From positions 1 through 44,626 of the forward strand of contig CANPWE010000010.1 in NCBI GenBank assembly GCA_947581895.1: a stretch of DNA of 44,626 nucleotides, written 5' to 3'. The notes beneath the pieces were generated by a model. The model was given only the letters and a program-made list of their open reading frames with translations. It made no database searches and had not been told where the DNA came from. This DNA comes from an uncultured Clostridia bacterium (GTDB taxonomy: Bacteria; Bacillota; Clostridia; TANB77; CAG-508). This document shows positions 10,310 to 19,309 of this stretch, one piece after another; positions within the stretch are counted from its first letter, which is position 1, and each line of letters starts with the position of its first letter. A program made the translations under genes and the position numbers.

Positions 10310-10969
10310 ATGAATTTTATGGAAAATGTTTTAAATATAATATTTCCACCAGTTTGTGGATTTTGTAATGAAATTAATAAAAATTTTTTATGTGATAAAT
10401 GTAAAAGAAAATTTGATGAAATAAAAATAAGTAATATTGAAGATTATAATGATATTCCAGTTTACTTTAATGAACATTATTATTTATTAAAATATGAAAA
10501 TGAAGTTAGAGACTTTATTATAAAGTATAAATTTCAAGAAATTTCATATTTATATAAAAGTTTTGCTAAAATTATAGTAAATGATGAGATTTTTAATAAT
10601 CAATTTATAAACAAATATGATTGTATTATAAGTGTACCTATTCATAATAAAAGATTTAAAACCAGAGGTTATAATCAAAGCAAACTCATAGCCAAAGAAG
10701 TTGCCAAACTTTGTAAAAAGGATTTTTATGATAATGTATTAATAAAAAGTAAAAATATTGTTGCACAAAGCACATTAGATAAACTTGGAAGAATAGGCAA
10801 TATTAAAAATGCTTTTTCAAATGGTAAAAATTCATCCTTTATAAAAAATAAAAAAGTGGCCTTATTTGATGATATTTTTACAACAGGTGCAACAAGTAAT
10901 GAATGTGCTAAGATTCTAAAACAATTACAAGCAAGTAATATAGGAATTTTTACTTTAGCAAAAGATTAA
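10310..10969 (+). CDS. comFC: ComF-family phosphoribosyltransferase-like protein
   Basis: N-terminal zinc finger CGFCNEINKNFLCDKC; RGYNQSKLIAKEVA; ALFDDIFTTGATSNE PRPP-binding motif. Confidence 0.85.
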   Translation: MNFMENVLNIIFPPVCGFCNEINKNFLCDKCKRKFDEIKISNIEDYNDIPVYFNEHYYLLKYENEVRDFIIKYKFQEISYLYKSFAKIIVNDEIFNNQFINKYDCIISVPIHNKRFKTRGYNQSKLIAKEVAKLCKKDFYDNVLIKSKNIVAQSTLDKLGRIGNIKNAFSNGKNSSFIKNKKVALFDDIFTTGATSNECAKILKQLQASNIGIFTLAKD

Positions 10970-10973
10970 ATTT

Positions 10974-11010
10974 CACATTACATAATTATTGAATTTGACG
11001 GCTTACTACC
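10974..11010. repeat. Partial copy (one end) of the palindromic repeat element, immediately 3' of comFC
   Basis: cacattacataattattgaatttgacggcttact matches the reverse complement of the left end of the 7590-7747 element including its outer flank (ggcctact). Confidence 0.75.
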
Positions 11011-11149
11011 ACTTTCCGGCTACTCAAAAGACGAAAATGTTAAACAACTATTAAAAAAATTCGACAAAATATTGCAATAAAATACACAGACTGTTATAAT
11101 AAAAATGAGCACAAAAAAAAATAACACAATAAAAAAAGCGGAGGATAAA

Positions 11150-11701
11150 ATGGGAGATATAAACGTATTTACTGGACCTATGAAATGTGGGAAAAGTCAT
11201 GTAATTATGCAAGAAGCAAAAAGACAAATGATAGCAGGAAAAACAATTCAAATATTTAAACCAGGTATTGATTGTAGATTTTCAAAAGACTATATTCAAG
11301 ATAGAAATGGAAATAAATTAAAAGCAGTTAACATAGATAATATAGATGAAATAAAAGATTATGATGCAGATGTATACATAATAGATGAATTTCAATTTTT
11401 AAATGGAGATGTAAAAATAATAGAAGATTTAGCAGAACAGGGAAAAAAGTTTTTTATAGCAGGATTGAATCTTACAGCTGAGAAAAAACCTTTTGGCAAA
11501 ATGGGAGATTTACTATGTGTTTCAGACCATGTAACAACTATGACATCAATATGTGATATTTGTAAAAGAGATAATGCGATTTTTAGTTTTTATAAAGGTG
11601 ATACAAAATGTGGAGATATTGAAATAGGAGATTCAGATTATATTCCAGTATGTAGAGAATGTTATAATGAAATGGTAAAAAAATATAAATGTAATAAGTA
11701 A
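11150..11701 (+). CDS. tdk: Thymidine kinase
   Basis: ATG 11150 preceded by gcggagg RBS; FTGPMKCGKSH, IIDEFQF, C-X2-C zinc motifs. Confidence 0.9.
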   Translation: MGDINVFTGPMKCGKSHVIMQEAKRQMIAGKTIQIFKPGIDCRFSKDYIQDRNGNKLKAVNIDNIDEIKDYDADVYIIDEFQFLNGDVKIIEDLAEQGKKFFIAGLNLTAEKKPFGKMGDLLCVSDHVTTMTSICDICKRDNAIFSFYKGDTKCGDIEIGDSDYIPVCRECYNEMVKKYKCNK

Positions 11702-11735
11702 TAATTAAAAGAATTATACCATAGAAGGGGAGGTT

Positions 11736-12668
11736 ATGGTTAATATGAAAAAGTTTTTAAAAACATTTTCTAAAATTTTAATTATATTATCATTAATAGG
11801 ATGTTTATGTATACCGATTTATGCTAATAAAAGTCATGCAGATGCTGGTTATCATACGAATTATAGTGGTGGCTCATCATCTTCAAGTGGTTCATCAAGC
11901 TCGTATAGTTCAGACAGAAGTAGTAGTAGTTCATCAAGCTCGTATAGTTCAGGAGGCAGTCATTCAAGTAGTTCAGGAGGTGTTGATGATAGCATATTAA
12001 GAATTCCCATTGCTATAGCGATACCAATTTTTGTTATTATTATAGTAATAATGCATAATAAATCATTAGAAATTATAAAATCTATAGGTAAACCAAATAA
12101 ATTATATTCAAATAAATTTGCAATTGATATGCTTAAAAAGATATTACCAGACTTTAATGAAGAACAATTTTTACAAAATGGATATAAAATATTCCTTGAT
12201 GTAGAAGATGCATGGATGAATTTTGATCTAGAAAAAGTTCGTGATGTTATAACAGATGAAATGTTTAATATGTATGAATCTCAACTTTCTAGTATGGAAA
12301 TTAAAGGTGAACAAAATATAATGGAAGGTTTTGAATTAAAAGATTGTGCTATATCAAATTGTAGCCAAGAAAATGACAATATTGAAGTTACAACAAAATA
12401 CATTATAGAATTCTATGATTATATTATAGAAAAATCTACTGGAAATGTATTAAGAGGAAGTAAATCAATAAAATTAAGAATGCACTATGATTTAACATTT
12501 ATAATGAGTAATAAAGAAGTAAATATAGATAAATGTCCAAATTGTGGAGCACCATTAAAGATTAATTCAGCTGGAGTTTGTGATTTCTGTGGTTCAAAGA
12601 TTATTGGAGAAAATACAAATTGGGTAATGTCAAAAAAAGTTTGTACAGCTCAAGAAGACGTATTCTAA
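11736..12668 (+). CDS. Ser-rich membrane protein with Tim44-like region and C-terminal zinc ribbon
   Basis: Signal/TM segments, Ser/Gly-rich stretch, CPNCGAPLKINSAGVCDFCGSKI. Confidence 0.65.
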   Translation: MVNMKKFLKTFSKILIILSLIGCLCIPIYANKSHADAGYHTNYSGGSSSSSGSSSSYSSDRSSSSSSSSYSSGGSHSSSSGGVDDSILRIPIAIAIPIFVIIIVIMHNKSLEIIKSIGKPNKLYSNKFAIDMLKKILPDFNEEQFLQNGYKIFLDVEDAWMNFDLEKVRDVITDEMFNMYESQLSSMEIKGEQNIMEGFELKDCAISNCSQENDNIEVTTKYIIEFYDYIIEKSTGNVLRGSKSIKLRMHYDLTFIMSNKEVNIDKCPNCGAPLKINSAGVCDFCGSKIIGENTNWVMSKKVCTAQEDVF

Positions 12669-12676
12669 TAAAAAAA

Positions 12677-12720
12677 GATTAGAAAAAAGAGGTAAAAAAA
12701 TATTGCCTCTTTTTTTCTAA
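12677..12720 (+). terminator. Hairpin terminator
   Basis: agaaaaaagaggtaaaaaaatattgcctctttttttct hairpin with T-run. Confidence 0.7.
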
Positions 12721-12872
12721 TGTGATATGTTATTGATTATAAATGTAATAATAGAAAAAGTCTGTATAGTAAATTAAGTAATAGTCTTAAAAATTAACAA
12801 AATATTAATAAGGTTTATAGGTAAATCCTTTATAAAAAATCTAAATATTATTAAAAATGGAAGTATTAAAAT

Positions 12873-13415
12873 ATGAGTGTTTTGGAAAACTTAATAAGTG
12901 AAGATAGTGAATTTTCAGAGTCAAAATTTAAAGCAAAAGTAGATAATATATTTATACAATTATATACAGCAGTAATGAGACAAGATTTACAAAAGGTAAA
13001 ACATTTTTTATCAGATGAAGTATATGAAAAATATAATAAAAAAATTCAAAATGCACAAAACAATAATCAAATTCAAATTTATGATGAACTAAATGTTTCA
13101 GATACAGATATTATAAATATTACAGAAACAGAAGATAAATTTATAATACAAGTTAGTTTATTAACAAAATATTTAGATTACATAATAACAAAAGATACAA
13201 GAAAATATGTTTCTGGAAATAGAGATGTAAGAACAGAAAAAAGAGTAAATTTAAATTTTTCAAAAATAAAAAATGCAAAACAACAAGAATCAGTACGTAA
13301 ATGCCCAGGATGTGGTGCTAATATGGATATTAATAAAAGTGGTGTTTGTGAATATTGTGGAACTGTATATACATTAAAAGAATATGATTGGATTTTAGAT
13401 AGTATAAATGATTAA
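12873..13415 (+). CDS. Soluble Tim44-like/zinc-ribbon protein, paralogous to the C-terminal half of the preceding gene
   Basis: KCPGCGANMDINKSGVCEYCGTVY parallels CPNCGAPLKINSAGVCDFCGSKI; similar upstream region. Confidence 0.6.
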   Translation: MSVLENLISEDSEFSESKFKAKVDNIFIQLYTAVMRQDLQKVKHFLSDEVYEKYNKKIQNAQNNNQIQIYDELNVSDTDIINITETEDKFIIQVSLLTKYLDYIITKDTRKYVSGNRDVRTEKRVNLNFSKIKNAKQQESVRKCPGCGANMDINKSGVCEYCGTVYTLKEYDWILDSIND

Positions 13416-13531
13416 AATATTATTATTTATATGAAAATTTTTTATTAAAAAAGAGAATAACATAAAATCCTGCATAAATTTTTCCTAAATTGTAATAATA
13501 AAAATATAAAATGAAAACAAGGAGGGAAAAA

Positions 13532-14086
13532 ATGAAAGCAACTGGAGTAGTTAGAAGAATAGATGATTTAGGAAGAGTTGTTATTCCAAAAGAAATAAGA
13601 AAAACTTTAAGAATAAAAGAGGGAGATCCTTTAGAAATATTTACAGATAAAGAAGGAGAAATAATATTAAAAAAATATTCTCCAATAGGCGAACTTTCAG
13701 AATTTGCAACAGAATATGCTGAAACTCTTGCAAAAACCACAGGACATATAGCATGTATAACAGATAAAGATACAGTAATAGCAGTATCAGGAGGTTCAAA
13801 AAAAGAATATTTAGAGCAAGGAATAAGCCCTGAATTAGAGCAAATAATGGATGAAAAAGAAAATTATACAAGTAAAGAAAATAATGATATTGCAATCCCT
13901 ATTACAAAAAATGAAAATAACAGTAAAAAAAATAATGCACAAGTAGTATATCCTATAATAGCAGATGGAGATGTAATAGGTACAGTTATATTATTATCAA
14001 AGGATGAAAATACAAAAATGACTGAAGTAGAACAAAAAGTAGTGCAATCAGCAGCTAGTTTTTTGGGAACTCAGATGGAATTATAA
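13532..14086 (+). CDS. spoVT: Stage V sporulation protein T (AbrB-type regulator with GAF-like C-terminus)
   Basis: MKATGVVRRIDDLGRVVIPKEIRKTLRIKEGDPLEIF; start at 13532 after ggaggg. Confidence 0.95.
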   Translation: MKATGVVRRIDDLGRVVIPKEIRKTLRIKEGDPLEIFTDKEGEIILKKYSPIGELSEFATEYAETLAKTTGHIACITDKDTVIAVSGGSKKEYLEQGISPELEQIMDEKENYTSKENNDIAIPITKNENNSKKNNAQVVYPIIADGDVIGTVILLSKDENTKMTEVEQKVVQSAASFLGTQMEL

Positions 14087-14101
14087 AATTTTTAGTTTTT
14101 A

Positions 14102-14150
14102 TTAGGGTTAGGAATTATTTTAAATTTTTAAAATAATTCCTAACCCTAAA
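14102..14150 (+). terminator. Long perfect hairpin terminator after spoVT
   Basis: ttagggttaggaattattttaaa / tttaaaataattcctaaccctaa. Confidence 0.7.
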
Positions 14151-14260
14151 ATATTACAAATATATTAAATTTATATTACATTTGTAATATTTGTTACAAA
14201 TAAAGACATAATATGGTAATATATAATTAAGAAGTTATCTGAGCAAGAGAGGAGAATATT

Positions 14261-14725
14261 ATGTGGAAAGTTACAAATGAAAAAAGTTTAGTCAAAGTTG
14301 ATAATGGTTTTTTCTCAAAAGTAAAAAGATTTTGGTTTAATGTTTTTTCTAAAAAGAGAAATAAGAAAAAGAAAAATGAGGAATACAAAGAAATAGAGAT
14401 GGTTATTGAAGAAATGCCTAAAGAAGAAACTATAAGCAAAGGTAACAGATTATTTAATTATGATGCAGAAGATAACACCTCAAATAATGTTAATAGTGAA
14501 GATATTGACGAAAATAAAAATATAAATAGTGAAAACAATTATTCAGAAAATATTTCTGTAAATAATGAAGTTATGTATGATACTGTAGAAGTGAAAAATG
14601 ATGAAGATGATATGGAAATTACTTTTCTTTTTGAAAAAAAACCACCTAAAAGTGCATTAGAAGAAAGAGAAGAATTAGAAAGAAAATTAATGAATTATTA
14701 TGCAAGTATAAAAGATAAAATTTAG
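14261..14725 (+). CDS. Hypothetical acidic/charged protein
   Basis: ORF with agaggag RBS; no recognised domain. Confidence 0.6.
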   Translation: MWKVTNEKSLVKVDNGFFSKVKRFWFNVFSKKRNKKKKNEEYKEIEMVIEEMPKEETISKGNRLFNYDAEDNTSNNVNSEDIDENKNINSENNYSENISVNNEVMYDTVEVKNDEDDMEITFLFEKKPPKSALEEREELERKLMNYYASIKDKI

Positions 14726-14822
14726 AGATTATGTAAAATGATATAATATAAAATGAAAAATATACATAAAAAGTTAAAATATATTATTAAAAATAATTTA
14801 ACAAAATTGTGAAAAAATAGAA

Positions 14823-14848
14823 AGAATACTTGAAAAGTATTCTTTTTT
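14823..14848 (+). terminator. Hairpin terminator upstream of gap
   Basis: agaatacttgaaaagtattct followed by ttttt. Confidence 0.75.
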
Positions 14849-14920
14849 GTTATACAATAAATCTAGTTGTGTAATACAACTGTTATGTGATGCAAAAAAG
14901 CATCGGAAGGAGGAATTTTT

Positions 14921-15937
14921 ATGTCAGTTAAAGTGGCTATTAATGGATTTGGGCGTATAGGACGTCTAGCATTTAGACAAATGTTTGGAGCAGAGGGGTA
15001 TGAAATTGTTGCAATCAATGATTTAACAAGCCCAAAGATGTTAGCTCATCTATTAAAGTATGATTCTGCACAAGGAACATACTCTAAAGCAGATACAGTT
15101 TTTGCAGGAGAAGATTCCATAACTGTCGATGGAAAAGAAATAAAAATATATGCAAAGCCAAATGCAGCAGAATTGCCTTGGGGAGAAATAGGAGTTGATG
15201 TAGTATTAGAATGTACAGGTTTCTACACAACAAAAGAAAAAGCCCAAGCACATATTGATGCAGGAGCTAAAAAAGTTGTTATTTCAGCACCAGCTGGGAG
15301 TGATTTACCAACAGTAGTTTTTGGTGTTAATGAAAATATATTAAAACCAGAAGATACTATAATATCAGCAGCATCTTGTACAACAAACTGTTTAGCACCA
15401 ATGGCTAATGCTTTAAATAAATATGCACCTATTCAATCAGGAATAATGTCAACAATACATGCTTATACAGGTGATCAAATGTTATTAGATGGACCTCATA
15501 GAAAAGGTGATTTAAGAAGAGCTAGAGCAGCAGCTTGTAATATAGTTCCTAATTCAACAGGAGCAGCTAAAGCAATAGGATTAGTTATTCCTGAATTAAA
15601 TGGAAAATTAATAGGTTCAGCTCAAAGAGTGCCAGTTCCAACAGGCTCAACAACAATTTTAACAGCAGTTGTTAAAGGAAAAGATATAACACCAGATAGT
15701 ATAAATGCAGCTATGAAAGCTTCAACAAATGAATCATTTGGTTATACAGACGAACCATTAGTTTCATCAGACATTATAGGAATTAAATATGGTTCATTAT
15801 TTGATAGTACTCAAACAATGGTAACAAAAATTTCTGATGATTTATATCAAGTTCAAGTTGTAGCTTGGTATGATAATGAAAATTCTTATACAAGTCAAAT
15901 GGTAAGAACTATTAAATATTTTGCAGAATTAGCATAA
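14921..15937 (+). CDS. gap: Glyceraldehyde-3-phosphate dehydrogenase (type I)
   Basis: [39 protein letters not shown]. Confidence 0.97.
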   Translation: MSVKVAINGFGRIGRLAFRQMFGAEGYEIVAINDLTSPKMLAHLLKYDSAQGTYSKADTVFAGEDSITVDGKEIKIYAKPNAAELPWGEIGVDVVLECTGFYTTKEKAQAHIDAGAKKVVISAPAGSDLPTVVFGVNENILKPEDTIISAASCTTNCLAPMANALNKYAPIQSGIMSTIHAYTGDQMLLDGPHRKGDLRRARAAACNIVPNSTGAAKAIGLVIPELNGKLIGSAQRVPVPTGSTTILTAVVKGKDITPDSINAAMKASTNESFGYTDEPLVSSDIIGIKYGSLFDSTQTMVTKISDDLYQVQVVAWYDNENSYTSQMVRTIKYFAELA

Positions 15938-16023
15938 GATTAGATTTTGGGACGGCCTGTAAATTTTTAGCAAAAAAGGGGACGTCCCTAAATTTCATTA
16001 TAAAAGAAAGAGGTGCTTTTAAG

Positions 16024-17211
16024 GTGAATAAGAAAACTATCAAAGATATAGATTTAAAAGGAAAGAAAGTCATTGTAAGATGTGATTTTAATGTTCCATT
16101 AGATGAAAATGGAAATATTACAGATAATAGAAGAATAGTAGGTGCTTTAGACACTATTAAATATTTATTAGAACAAAATGCAAAAATAATTTTGGTTTCT
16201 CATTTAGGTAGACCAAAGGGAGAAGTTAAACCAGAATTTTCTTTAAAACCAGTAGCAAATGAATTATCTAAATTATTAGGTAAAGATGTAAAACTTGCAA
16301 CAGATATAATTGGAGAAAGTGCAAAACAATTAACTTCACAAATGGCTGATGGAGATATTGTATTACTTGAAAATGTTAGATTTGACGCAAGAGAGGAAAA
16401 AAATGATTTAGAATTTGCTAAAGAACTAGCTTCAATGGCTGAAATATATGTAAATGATGCATTTGGTACAGCACATAGGGCACATAGTTCAACAGCAGGA
16501 ATAGCTCAATATTTACCAGCTGTATCAGGTTTTTTAATGGAAAAAGAATTAAATTTCTTAGGAACAGCTTTAGAAAATCCAGAAAGACCATTTGTTGCAA
16601 TTTTAGGTGGTGCTAAAGTATCAGATAAAATTGCAGTTATAGATAATTTATTAGGAAAAGTTGATTCTTTAATAATTGGTGGTGCAATGGCAAACACATT
16701 TATTAAGGCAATGGGATATAATGTAGGAAAATCTTTATGTGAAGATGATAAACTAGATTTAGCAAAAGATTTAATGGAAAAAGCAAAATCAAAAAATGTT
16801 AAATTAATATTACCAATAGATGCAAAACTAGGAAAAGAATTTAATAAAGATACAGAGAGTCAAACAGTTGATATTGCAAATGTTCCAGATGATTGGAGTA
16901 TTTTTGATGTTGGACCTAAAACAATTGAATTATATAAATCTGAATTAGAAAAAGCTAAAACAGTAGTATGGAATGGTCCAGTAGGTTTATTTGAATTTGA
17001 TCAATTTGCAGTTGGAACAAATTCTGTAGCTGGTATATTAGCTGAATTAAATAATAGTATAACAATCATAGGTGGAGGAGATTCAGCAGCAGCTGTTGAA
17101 AAATCTGGTTTAGCTAATAAAATGACTCATATTTCAACAGGTGGAGGAGCTTCTTTGGAATTTTTAGAAGGTAAAAAATTACCAGGTGTAGAATGCTTAC
17201 AAGATAAATAA
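16024..17211 (+). CDS. pgk: Phosphoglycerate kinase
   Basis: GTG start; [42 protein letters not shown]. Confidence 0.97.
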   Translation: MNKKTIKDIDLKGKKVIVRCDFNVPLDENGNITDNRRIVGALDTIKYLLEQNAKIILVSHLGRPKGEVKPEFSLKPVANELSKLLGKDVKLATDIIGESAKQLTSQMADGDIVLLENVRFDAREEKNDLEFAKELASMAEIYVNDAFGTAHRAHSSTAGIAQYLPAVSGFLMEKELNFLGTALENPERPFVAILGGAKVSDKIAVIDNLLGKVDSLIIGGAMANTFIKAMGYNVGKSLCEDDKLDLAKDLMEKAKSKNVKLILPIDAKLGKEFNKDTESQTVDIANVPDDWSIFDVGPKTIELYKSELEKAKTVVWNGPVGLFEFDQFAVGTNSVAGILAELNNSITIIGGGDSAAAVEKSGLANKMTHISTGGGASLEFLEGKKLPGVECLQDK

Positions 17212-17239
17212 AAAATACGTGTGAAAGTGAGGAACAAAA

Positions 17240-17992
17240 ATGAGAAGAAAAGTAATTGCAGGAAACTGGAAAATGAATATGCTTCCAAATGAAGCAATAG
17301 CATTTATTGAAAGTTTAACACCATTAGTAAAAGATACAGAAAATGAAGTAATATTATGTGTTCCATATACTGATTTATTTTACAGTTTATTAACAGCACA
17401 AGGAACAAATATCAAAATAGGTGCACAAAATATGCACTTTGAAGAAAGTGGAGCATATACTGGAGAAGTTTCAGGAAAAATGTTAAAATCTATAGGAGTA
17501 GAATATGTAATAATAGGACATTCTGAAAGAAGACAATATTTTGCTGAAACAGATGAAACAGTTAATAAAAAAATCAAAACAGCTTTAGCAAATGAATTAA
17601 AACCAATAGTATGTGTTGGTGAAACATTAGAACAACGTGAAAGTGGAAAAACAGAAGAAATAATTACAACACAAACATGTTTAGCTTTAGAAGGATTAAA
17701 ACCAGAAGATTTAAATAAAGTAATAATAGCATATGAACCAATTTGGGCTATTGGAACAGGAAAGACTGCAACATCAGAAGATGCTAATAATAGTATAAAA
17801 TCAATTAGAAATGAAATTGCAAAATTATATGGAAATGAAGTTGCAAATGAAATAATAATTCAATATGGTGGAAGTGTAAAATCTTCAAATGCTAAAGAAT
17901 TATTTACTACATCTGATATTGATGGAGGATTAGTTGGAGGAGCAAGTTTAAAACCTGATGAATTTGCTAAAATAGTTAATTATATGAACTAA
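17240..17992 (+). CDS. tpiA: Triosephosphate isomerase
   Basis: RRKVIAGNWKMN, IIGHSERRQYFAETDE, AYEPIWAIGTGKTAT, GGSVKSSNAKEL. Confidence 0.97.
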   Translation: MRRKVIAGNWKMNMLPNEAIAFIESLTPLVKDTENEVILCVPYTDLFYSLLTAQGTNIKIGAQNMHFEESGAYTGEVSGKMLKSIGVEYVIIGHSERRQYFAETDETVNKKIKTALANELKPIVCVGETLEQRESGKTEEIITTQTCLALEGLKPEDLNKVIIAYEPIWAIGTGKTATSEDANNSIKSIRNEIAKLYGNEVANEIIIQYGGSVKSSNAKELFTTSDIDGGLVGGASLKPDEFAKIVNYMN

Positions 17993-18020
17993 ATTCTCAA
18001 GAGTTTGTTATAAAAAAAAT

Positions 18021-18057
18021 TATCTAAGAAAATGTGATAAATAATTTTCTTAGATAA
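18021..18057 (+). terminator. Hairpin terminator or attenuator after tpiA
   Basis: ttatctaagaaaat...attttcttagataa followed by A-rich sequence. Confidence 0.5.
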
Positions 18058-18083
18058 AAAATAAAAAAATAAAAATAAAAAGG

Positions 18084-18710
18084 ATGTTGAAAATGAATTT
18101 TCTTGAAAAAAAACAAAATAACAATAGTGGTGATAAACACTATTATAATGTATATGATAAAAATGGAAAATTTATACGAACCATAGATGTAAAAGATGAA
18201 AAAAGCCTATCAGATGAATATTTACATGGTGTTACATGTTTTGTAATTAATGAAAAAGGAGAAGTTCTTATGCAAGTTAGAGCAGACACAGAATTAACTC
18301 CAGGAAAAATAGATTTAATATCTGGACATGTAGATGGTGAAGAAACACCTACACAGGCTGTTATAAGAGAATTATATGAAGAAGTTGGAATTGAAAATAT
18401 AGATGCTACACAAATAATTAAAGTAAATGAATTATCTAAACCTTTAGGTTTTGCAAGTAAGGGAAAAATAAGAAACTTTTTTATAGATTTTTATTTTTTA
18501 CGAACAAAAAAACAGAATTTTACAATTCAACTAGAAGAAGTAGAATCATTAAAATGGGTAGATATGGAAGAAGCATTTGAAATGATTAGAAGTGGTGAAA
18601 CAAAATTTCCGAAACAAGGTAAATCAGTAAATTATGAACCAATATTTAGTAATATAAGACAAATTTATTTAAATAAAAATCCAAGAGTAAAGAAGGTTTT
18701 GGGAGAATGA
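18084..18710 (+). CDS. NUDIX hydrolase
   Basis: GHVDGEETPTQAVIRELYEEVGI NUDIX box. Confidence 0.9.
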   Translation: MLKMNFLEKKQNNNSGDKHYYNVYDKNGKFIRTIDVKDEKSLSDEYLHGVTCFVINEKGEVLMQVRADTELTPGKIDLISGHVDGEETPTQAVIRELYEEVGIENIDATQIIKVNELSKPLGFASKGKIRNFFIDFYFLRTKKQNFTIQLEEVESLKWVDMEEAFEMIRSGETKFPKQGKSVNYEPIFSNIRQIYLNKNPRVKKVLGE

Positions 18711-19276
18711 TAGTAATATTATCTGGAATAACAGGTGCAGGAAAATCATATTTAAAAAAGCATATAATTAGTAAACTAAACTTTAGAAATATCGTAATTA
18801 TTACAACTAGAGCAAAAAGGGTTAATGAAGTTGAAGGTGTTGATAAGCATTTTGTTACAGAAGAAGAATTTGAACAATTAAAACAAGAAGGGAAAATATC
18901 TGTTCCATTTGAGTTTTTAGGGCACAAATATGCATATTATACAAAAGACTTATTATCAAATGAAAATGGTGTAACAGAATTACATTATAGCACAATAGAT
19001 GAGTTTAAAAAAATTGCAAAAGATGTGGTATCAATCTATATAAAACCAGATAATGTTGAAAACGCAAAAAAACAGTTAAAACTTAGGTGTTTATCAAAAA
19101 CTGTGGAAAAGTTCAGATTAAAAGAGATTAAAGAACAAATAAGAGAGTTTGAAAAAAATGGTAAATTACGAAAAAAATTTGACTATATTATATCTAATGA
19201 TTATACAAAAGAATCATTAGATAGCTCTATAGAACTAATTAAAAACATTGAAGAAAGGAGATATGTTAGAACCTAA
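18707..19276 (+). CDS. Guanylate kinase-like P-loop protein
   Basis: SGITGAGKSYLKKHII Walker A, TTRAKRVNEVEGVDKHFVTEEEF as in GMK family; overlaps the NUDIX stop by 4 nt. Confidence 0.8.
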   Translation: MIVILSGITGAGKSYLKKHIISKLNFRNIVIITTRAKRVNEVEGVDKHFVTEEEFEQLKQEGKISVPFEFLGHKYAYYTKDLLSNENGVTELHYSTIDEFKKIAKDVVSIYIKPDNVENAKKQLKLRCLSKTVEKFRLKEIKEQIREFEKNGKLRKKFDYIISNDYTKESLDSSIELIKNIEERRYVRT

Positions 19277-19309
19277 AATAATAAAGGACTAACAATTAGG
19301 TGAAAAGAA

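Noticed and set aside
11105-11149. Upstream start of thymidine kinase at 11105
   Set aside because: The extension MSTKKNNTIKKAEDK covers the gcggagg RBS; ATG 11150 fits the family N-terminus.
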